Origin: an uncultured Lentisphaerota bacterium
GTDB lineage: Bacteria > Verrucomicrobiota > Lentisphaeria > Oligosphaerales > CAITYL01
Assembly (NCBI GenBank): GCA_903896595.1
Contig: CAITYL010000327.1
Coordinates: 1-41,122 of the forward strand
Length of the DNA: 41,122 nt
Reading direction: 5' to 3'
The stretch's first letter is position 1. Each line of letters starts with the position of its first letter. The translations under genes were made by a program, and so were the position numbers. This document shows positions 34,583 to 41,122 of this stretch, one piece after another. The notes under the pieces were generated by a model. It was not told the DNA's origin. It searched no databases and saw nothing but the letters and a program-made list of their open reading frames with translations.

Positions 34583-37500
34583 TTATTCCGTTACCAGTTC
34601 GTACGCAACGCGGGTACTCTCCGCCCCGGCGGTGATAAGACGGAACGAGGTCTTGCCGCCGTCGATTTTCATCGGGATTTCGGCTGTCCGGACGCCATTG
34701 AGTCCGACTGCGTAGAGCTTCGAGTTCCCGAGCGCGCGGTTCAAGGTGACGTCGGCTTCGCCGCAGCGCACCAATAGCGGCGGGCTTCCCCACTGCTCAA
34801 CGATATTGCAGTCCCCGTTGGTGAAACGCTGTTCCGTGTTTCTGGTTGTTGTCAGGTGGAGCAGCAATATCCGGCGGCTGGCGGACAGCGGCAATCCGTC
34901 GCGGGACGCGATCAGGAAAGCGCCGAAACTGCGACGATTTTGTACCGTGGCGAAAGTTCCGGTCAACGTCAGGTCGGGGCCGAGTACGAAGGATTCGCTG
35001 CGTGGCGTAGAGGTCTGGAAGGTGCCCTTTTTACGATCCAGGAAAAGTTCGCCGGTACTGCTGCGGAATTGCTGTTGCGAGTCGTCAAGTTCGGTTGCGG
35101 TGATCGCTCCGCTTTTTTTCAGGTCGGCCAGCATCTGGTCGGTATCGCTACCGGTGACACGGGGCACCGGGAAATCAGCGGCTTTCCATTCATTCGGCGC
35201 GGCGAGCACCGCCCGGGTGTGGGGCGGAAATGTTGGGTGGCTGCCGGTATCGGCGAGCAGTGTACCGGTTTTGCCAATCAGCCCGAGCCGTCGAATCAGC
35301 GTGGGATAGGTGTCATCGCTTCGGCGCTGAAAGTGCGTCCGGCTCAGCAGAAAGGGAAAGTTGACGTCGGAAACCTTTACATCTTCCCGCAGAAACGCCA
35401 CCAGTCCGGCGATTTCCGACAGACGCCGCAACGGGTCATTGATGGTCTGAAAGAACTGGACCGGGAGTTGGTCGCAAGCAATCGCCTCCTCCGCCGGATA
35501 ATCGCAGTAGGTAAAGCGACAGAGAAGACTCCAATCCTGCAACGCGGCATAAGCTCCGGTCAGAAACGCGCCTTCGACCGCGCAAGGATTCGGATTGACG
35601 TAGTCCCATTCGGTGACGCTGAATGGTTTGCCGTATATTCTGGTCGGGAACATTTCAGACAGCGAACCGGCACCTGCCGGGATCGAGCTTTCGTTGTTGA
35701 CGATAGCAGGCAGGCCCCAGCCGGCGACGAACTGCGGATGCGCCCAGTAAAAATGATTGTCGACCAGATCATAGCGTTCGCGCAACAGCGTGGTGGCGAC
35801 ATTCGCGTACATGTTCTGGTCGGTGGTCATCATGCGGACGCCAAGCTTCCGGTAGAAACTTTCCAATTGGGCGTAGCCTTTGAGATAAAGTTCCATCAGA
35901 AAGATTTTGCGGATCCGTTCCAGATTCTGGGTGTCCGGGGAAAGTTTGTGTTCCGCCAGCCATTGTTCGAAGCGTTTCTGGATGATTTTGCTGCTCTGGG
36001 GGGCGAGAAGATTGGAAAAAATGGTGTCTTCATTGATCATGCAGATGGAAATGATCGACGGGTCTTCTTTCCAGGCCAGACCGGTATAGGGATTGACGTG
36101 GTTGAGCAAGTTGGCGGCATACTCCTGATAGTTCCGCATGGCGCTTTCGCTGAGGAATACCAGCATCTTGAAATCATGTTCGCCGGGTGCCCAGTCGGGA
36201 CATTCGGGAAAGGCTCCTTTTTTGAAATCCCGGAAGGAGAAGAGGTCGAGGGTCGTATAGATCCCCCGTTTCTTGAGTGCGCTGAGGAGATAATCGAGCC
36301 GGTCGAGAAGTTCCGGTTTGGGCTTCGTGCTTTCTGGTTCGACCAGGAATCTATCGAAGTGATGCATGCGAATGATGTTGTAACCGATTTGTGCGGCGAA
36401 ATCGACCATTTTATTGGTCAGTTCCTTGTTCATAAAATGAGCCATGAACGCAATATTCGCCCCGTAGAAACGGGCCGGAATGCCAGGACGTTTTTCGAAT
36501 TCGATCCGGCCGTTTACATTGCGGGCAAAACCATATTTGCCTGCGGGAGCGTCAAGCAAATCGGAAAAATCGAGAATGCTGCCCGGTTTCACATCTTTGC
36601 GGTTGATGAGCGGATGCCACTCGGAATCGGCCTGCATGACGACCGGCATCTCCTTGGCGAAGTTGATTTTGCGGTCGGAAAGAGTCATCGCCGGAATCAG
36701 CCATTCGGCTTCGCCGGTACTTTCCAAGGTGATCTTTTTCACCGGCTTACCGGAGAGTTTGAAACAACTCACATAGAGGCCGACTCCCGAACTCTCATTA
36801 TGGTGTTGCCAGCCGATCGCGGCTCCTTCAATCCAGCGCGGCATCCAGAAATTGGCGACATTCACGCTGCTGACGACGGGGAAAATCTGCTCCTCCGTTT
36901 CGGTGTAACGCGCCCCGGCATATTCGCACCGGACCGTGCCGATCCGGACTTTTTGACCCGGTTCCCAGGCGATGGCGTTGAGCAGGTAGAGGCATTGAGC
37001 AGCGACCGGTTCTTCCAATTCGACGATGGCGGTCGTCGGATACGTCTGACAATTCTTTCCGCGCAAAGCGATCACGGCGCGGTTGCCGTTACTGGCCGGA
37101 TCAATCACCTTGAAGCGGATGCCGGCATATTCACCGGGACCGGTCGGGAACATTCGCAGGTCATTGGACGGTCCCTGGTCGGTCCAGCCGCCTTTCCCGT
37201 CGCCGCCGATTTCGTCGGCGAAGGCCACGTTGGCCGCTTTGGCGATGTTAACCGTGACGGCTCGGAAAGGTTCATAACTTAGCTTGAGATCAAGCGCTGC
37301 GGAGGATATGCCCAGTGTGCTGCGCTCGGGCTGAATGCGCAACGACCACTCTTCCAGCTTGTAGCCGCGATTGTCCTGGAACTGGATCTGAAAATTACCA
37401 ACAATGGCCAGAACTCCTTTGTCCAAAGTAAGCTGCACTTTCCGAACCCGCCGAATTATTGCTGAATTTTTCTGGTCATGAGTGGCTTTGAAATTGATTT

Positions 37501-37936
37501 TTTCGCCATCGGCGAGAATCGGTCGTTCCAGATAACGGGCACACGGCATCAGCAGTTCGAGCGCCAGATCATTGGTTACGATCGGTGCGGGGGAGCTCAG
37601 TTTAAGCCGGTATTCAGCCTGGTGTTCCGCCGGAGTAGTAATTGTTTCCGTCAGCTTGAAGGCCCCGCCGGTAACCTTGTATTCCCCCTGCAATTCGAAG
37701 CCGCCGGAAGTTGAAACCGGGAAGCCATTCGCGGGAGTGATAGTCTTTTCGCTCTGGATGGAGAGCCGCCAGTCTTGCCCGAAGTGAGCCAGCCGGAACG
37801 CGGCGTCGTCGACCCGGAAACCGCCGGATGAGTTCGGCGTCAGAAAACCGCCTAATTGCAATGGAGTGGAAGCTGTCGCCAGACCGCCCCCAGCCCAGAC
37901 GACTGCAAGCGTGACTGATAGGAATTTTGATTTCAT
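34583..37936 (-). CDS. Large secreted clan GH-A-like glycoside hydrolase (paralogue 2, with extra N-terminal domain)
   Basis: 1117 aa; IGGDGKGGWTDQGPSNDLR; GYNIIRMHHFDRFL; SICMINEDT; PFSVTEWDYVNPNP. Confidence 0.65.
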   Translation of the reverse strand: MKSKFLSVTLAVVWAGGGLATASTPLQLGGFLTPNSSGGFRVDDAAFRLAHFGQDWRLSIQSEKTITPANGFPVSTSGGFELQGEYKVTGGAFKLTETITTPAEHQAEYRLKLSSPAPIVTNDLALELLMPCARYLERPILADGEKINFKATHDQKNSAIIRRVRKVQLTLDKGVLAIVGNFQIQFQDNRGYKLEEWSLRIQPERSTLGISSAALDLKLSYEPFRAVTVNIAKAANVAFADEIGGDGKGGWTDQGPSNDLRMFPTGPGEYAGIRFKVIDPASNGNRAVIALRGKNCQTYPTTAIVELEEPVAAQCLYLLNAIAWEPGQKVRIGTVRCEYAGARYTETEEQIFPVVSSVNVANFWMPRWIEGAAIGWQHHNESSGVGLYVSCFKLSGKPVKKITLESTGEAEWLIPAMTLSDRKINFAKEMPVVMQADSEWHPLINRKDVKPGSILDFSDLLDAPAGKYGFARNVNGRIEFEKRPGIPARFYGANIAFMAHFMNKELTNKMVDFAAQIGYNIIRMHHFDRFLVEPESTKPKPELLDRLDYLLSALKKRGIYTTLDLFSFRDFKKGAFPECPDWAPGEHDFKMLVFLSESAMRNYQEYAANLLNHVNPYTGLAWKEDPSIISICMINEDTIFSNLLAPQSSKIIQKRFEQWLAEHKLSPDTQNLERIRKIFLMELYLKGYAQLESFYRKLGVRMMTTDQNMYANVATTLLRERYDLVDNHFYWAHPQFVAGWGLPAIVNNESSIPAGAGSLSEMFPTRIYGKPFSVTEWDYVNPNPCAVEGAFLTGAYAALQDWSLLCRFTYCDYPAEEAIACDQLPVQFFQTINDPLRRLSEIAGLVAFLREDVKVSDVNFPFLLSRTHFQRRSDDTYPTLIRRLGLIGKTGTLLADTGSHPTFPPHTRAVLAAPNEWKAADFPVPRVTGSDTDQMLADLKKSGAITATELDDSQQQFRSSTGELFLDRKKGTFQTSTPRSESFVLGPDLTLTGTFATVQNRRSFGAFLIASRDGLPLSASRRILLLHLTTTRNTEQRFTNGDCNIVEQWGSPPLLVRCGEADVTLNRALGNSKLYAVGLNGVRTAEIPMKIDGGKTSFRLITAGAESTRVAYELVTE

Positions 37937-37988
37937 GGATTGTTCCCTTCGTTTTGGACTTCTGCGCGTCTTGCGCCGGAAAGGCTGA

Positions 37989-38711
37989 CTAAGGTTCTGA
38001 GATCACCAGACCGTTTTTATTCACGAAGAACTTGATTGCTGTAACGCTCTCCCGCAACGCCCGCGATGAACGCATTGCCGCATGTCCGTCCACGAAAGAG
38101 GATGACGCTTGATTTGAATGTATGAGATGTACATACGTGCCTTCCCAGCAGTCGTTTGAAGGGGAAAACTGCCACAGTGGACGGCCAGAGTACCAATTTG
38201 CACTGATATTAACAGTGTCGGCTATAAGTACAAATGATGACGGGCTGGGTATTTTATCAATACGATAATGAGCATTGTCTTCCGTGATGGTGTCTCCGAA
38301 ATCATACCCTTTTGCGGCATATTCAATATCTTTACGGGCCCTGTACATTCCATATGTATACCATTCCAGCTGCACCGACGAATAATCCGGCATCAGGTTT
38401 GATGAGGGGCATATAAAACTCATGCCCAGTGGAATATATTGTGTTTTTCTTCCGCTCGCACCTGTAATGCAAGAAGCCCAAGGCTCCGGTCCCCATCCTG
38501 GATAAGGTATATAAATGTTCGCAATCCAGTCGCCGTTGTCACCGGCATACATGATGTTAGCCAAGATTATCTGCTTTTGGTTGTTAAGGCAAGTGGCGCC
38601 CTTGGCCATGTCGCGGGCACCCCTCAGTGCCGGCAACAACATGGCAGCGAGAATTGCGATGATCGCAATTACGACCAGTAGTTCAATTAATGTAAAAGTT
38701 TTTCTTTTCAT
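37989..38711 (-). CDS. Prepilin-type N-terminal cleavage/methylation domain protein
   Basis: [66 protein letters not shown]. Confidence 0.92.
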   Translation of the reverse strand: MKRKTFTLIELLVVIAIIAILAAMLLPALRGARDMAKGATCLNNQKQIILANIMYAGDNGDWIANIYIPYPGWGPEPWASCITGASGRKTQYIPLGMSFICPSSNLMPDYSSVQLEWYTYGMYRARKDIEYAAKGYDFGDTITEDNAHYRIDKIPSPSSFVLIADTVNISANWYSGRPLWQFSPSNDCWEGTYVHLIHSNQASSSFVDGHAAMRSSRALRESVTAIKFFVNKNGLVISEP

Positions 38712-38790
38712 TCGACAACGTGCATTGAGTTCCAATAAACAAAGCCGGAGGCAATTCCCTCCGGCTGTTGTCACACGACGAGAACCGCCG

Positions 38791-39624
38791 TTATTTTTTC
38801 CGGCGATACAAAACGAGAAGGCCGCACCCCAACAAGGCCAGGGCGGTTGGTTCGGGAACGACACTGACACTGACATTGTCAACGTCGATCCCTTCCTTAT
38901 TCAAGGTTGTGCCGACCAGGCGGAGCTTGGTGAAGGTGGTGTAGGACGCATTGGTGACACTGCATGGGGTTCCGTACGGGCTGTTGGTGTTGGCCGTGAG
39001 TCCACCAGTAAGACTGTCCCAGGTGAACGTGACACTCTTCCAGTTCGGAGATGTGGCCCCTATGGTTTGCCACCCACCGATAGAAAAGCCCTGGCCGCTG
39101 GCCAGGGGCGTGGAGGACGCCGTACCGGCGGTGACGGAATAAATCTGCAACGATGAATAGATTAACGGCTCTCCCCACGTTCCTTCCCGAAGGAGCACGC
39201 GATAACCGTTATTGGCGTCATCCAACAGATCAACACCCAGTGTCAGGCGGGGATCGCCGTTATAGACATCGCCGCTCCACTCAAAGTCATACTTGAGGCC
39301 CACGGTCCAACTGCTGTCAACATATCCAAAAGCGTGGGTGAGAGAGCCGCTGTTATCGGCAGACAATCCATGGGCGTATTTTTGCGTACCGGTCGTGGTG
39401 ACTTCCCAAGTTCCCGTCGCGGCCCAATTGTTCAGGTTCCCACTGGAAAAGTCATCGCTGAAGACGATCCCCGCCGAAACCGAGGTGGTGATGGCTAGGG
39501 CGGCCCCCGCCATGACCATCCCCATTTGCGCTAGGCGCGGTTGCGTTCCAGGGCAAATGGCACGCCGGATCTTTGCCGACACGAAATCGTTGGGCGGAAC
39601 GGTGCTGGCATGTACATCTTTCAT
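38791..39624 (-). CDS. Secreted PEP-CTERM sorting domain protein
   Basis: C-terminal [23 protein letters not shown]-terminal signal segment [17 protein letters not shown]. Confidence 0.88.
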   Translation of the reverse strand: MKDVHASTVPPNDFVSAKIRRAICPGTQPRLAQMGMVMAGAALAITTSVSAGIVFSDDFSSGNLNNWAATGTWEVTTTGTQKYAHGLSADNSGSLTHAFGYVDSSWTVGLKYDFEWSGDVYNGDPRLTLGVDLLDDANNGYRVLLREGTWGEPLIYSSLQIYSVTAGTASSTPLASGQGFSIGGWQTIGATSPNWKSVTFTWDSLTGGLTANTNSPYGTPCSVTNASYTTFTKLRLVGTTLNKEGIDVDNVSVSVVPEPTALALLGCGLLVLYRRKK

Positions 39625-39713
39625 GGTTTGTTTCCTTTGTGGGGGGGGGAATTTGTGGTCAGAAGCAAAATGGTTTCAGTAAGATTTCGTTTTGAAGCCG
39701 TGGCCATGAACCG

Positions 39714-40934
39714 TTAAGCATAGGTCATAAGTGGTTGGTCTCCTCTGGGCTGGGGGGCGTGGAGGATCGGTTTGGGGGAATGGGTGTCCGCGATTTCCCA
39801 GGTGATGGCACACTTTTTCAACGCCGCTTCCAGCGTCGGGTCAATCCGGTCCAAGCCGCCGCAGGACTCGCGGATGGCCAGGGTGTTGGGGGCGGGCGTC
39901 GTCGAATGCCATTCCTGGCCCCTGGCCGCCGCCATGGCGCAACGCACCGTGATTTTTCCGAGATGGGCGTAGTCGCCCCGGAGGCTGGTCAGAGGCGGAT
40001 CGGCGAAGGATGCCTCGCGCGTGTCATTGCAACCCACGATCCAGAAATCTTCGGGGGCGGAAAGGCCCAGCTTGTGCATGGCGGTCATGAAACGGGTCGC
40101 GTGGACATCGTCGTAGCACAGAATGGAGAGTTCGCCTTTTTGGGCCGCCCATTTGGTTGCCAGGGCATTCATGTCCTCCGCCGTGGGGCCGACCAGGGCC
40201 GAGAGGTTGTCCAAGTCGTTTTTGAAGACAAACTCCGCATAGGCGACGAGTTTCTCGCTCATCGCAAAATCACCCTTGGTATCCGGTCCCAGCAGGGCTA
40301 TGCGCCGCCCCCCCAGCAGTCTCTGGTATTCGCAGACCGCCCGGGTCCCCATGACGGTGCCCAGGCCGGTGACTTCGGGCGTCTCAAAGCAGTTCCGCTC
40401 AAAACCAGGGATAAGGACGGGCAGCGTGAAAGGCAAAGGGCATTTCCCGGCAAACCCGGCGAGCTCCGAGATTTCCCGGAACGGAACCCACGGAATGATC
40501 AACGCCGAACAGCCTTCCCGGGCCAAAAGACGGACTTCCTGCATGGCCGGTTCGCCGAAGCCGTCGGCGCAGGCGACGCGCAATTTGACCGCCTGTTGGG
40601 CGGCGGCCTCGCTGGTGGCTTTCACTACGCTCATGGCATAAGCATCGGCCCGTGAATGGATGAGCATGCCGATGGTGTCCACATCCTTGGCGGCGCCGTT
40701 GCCTGGGACGTCTTGCGGGGCCGCCACAAAGGAGCCGCTGCCGGTCCGGCGAATGACCTGTCCGCTGGCGACCAGCGGGGCCAAGGCCTTCCGGACGGTC
40801 AGAACGCTGCAGTCGAAATCCCGGGCCAGCCCGCGCTCGGGCGGAAGCTTCTCGCCGGGCTTGGCCTTGGCGATAAAGCGTTCCAGCTCCGCGTGAATCT
40901 GCTTGTATTTCAGTTGTCCGTCGCGCCGTATCAT
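39714..40934 (-). CDS. GntR-type HTH regulator with LacI-like periplasmic-binding effector domain
   Basis: GQLKYKQIHAELERFIAKAKPGEKLPPERGLARDFDCSVLTVRKALAPLVASGQVIRRTGSGSFV; DTIGMLIHSRADAYAMSVVKATSEAA. Confidence 0.87.
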   Translation of the reverse strand: MIRRDGQLKYKQIHAELERFIAKAKPGEKLPPERGLARDFDCSVLTVRKALAPLVASGQVIRRTGSGSFVAAPQDVPGNGAAKDVDTIGMLIHSRADAYAMSVVKATSEAAAQQAVKLRVACADGFGEPAMQEVRLLAREGCSALIIPWVPFREISELAGFAGKCPLPFTLPVLIPGFERNCFETPEVTGLGTVMGTRAVCEYQRLLGGRRIALLGPDTKGDFAMSEKLVAYAEFVFKNDLDNLSALVGPTAEDMNALATKWAAQKGELSILCYDDVHATRFMTAMHKLGLSAPEDFWIVGCNDTREASFADPPLTSLRGDYAHLGKITVRCAMAAARGQEWHSTTPAPNTLAIRESCGGLDRIDPTLEAALKKCAITWEIADTHSPKPILHAPQPRGDQPLMTYA

Positions 40935-41069
40935 GACCGCTCCAGTATGTGAATAAATCAAATATATAGCAATTGTTTAGCAAAAGCAACTCGCTTTAAA
41001 AAAAATGTTAGGAACCCCCTTTTGAGGAAAGGCGGTTCCCAAACCCTCCGTCAAACCTGTTTGTGCCTT

Positions 41070-41122
41070 TTTGCGGATTTCGCAGGCCGCCCCGGTGCCC
41101 CAATCATGGATTGTCGCACTGG
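41070..41122. repeat. Second copy (truncated at window end) of the 19515-19590 palindromic repeat
   Basis: ttgcggatttcgcaggccgccccggtgccccaatcatggattgtcgcactgg; interior matches the reverse complement of the first copy's interior. Confidence 0.65.

Noticed and set aside
34856-37282. 808-aa plus-strand ORF antisense to the second hydrolase
   Set aside because: Gly/Arg-rich shadow of a conserved secreted protein with signal peptide on the other strand
37912-37929. Identical string tgactgataggaattttg at 29026-29043 and 37912-37929
   Set aside because: Only about 18 bp with no extended homology; chance match in a 41-kb window is plausible

Overview
GC-rich chromosomal window. The gene content and intergenic repeats suggest the PVC group (Lentisphaerota/Kiritimatiellota-like), but this is inference only. 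From left to right: (1) a phosphate-starvation locus on the minus strand (phoB, phoR, porin, pstS, pstC partial) interrupted by an AraC regulator and a UroD-like methyltransferase; (2) a plus-strand set of STAS protein, chemoreceptor-like sensor domain, Na/Pi symporter with PhoU-like tail, and DUF155/RMND1-like protein; (3) an anomalous low-coding-density island (about 14.7-19.38 kb) with small zinc-ribbon proteins, an excisionase-like HTH, bulged hairpins and an AT-rich segment, ending inside a truncated tRNA-Leu(CAA); (4) a TldE/TldD-like pair, a ceramidase-like protein, an SDR epimerase and a DegT aminotransferase; (5) an AbiEi/AbiEii toxin-antitoxin pair next to a DUF4143-type ATPase flanked by 79-bp direct repeats; (6) two large paralogous clan GH-A-like glycoside hydrolases with prepilin-like proteins, a PEP-CTERM protein and a GntR/LacI-type regulator. 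Intergenic spaces hold several families of palindromic or inverted repeats, including at least five elements built from inverted arrays of 9-nt-period repeats. The most unusual items are these repeat families, the tRNA-Leu-terminated island and the paralogous hydrolase pair. No searches could be run.
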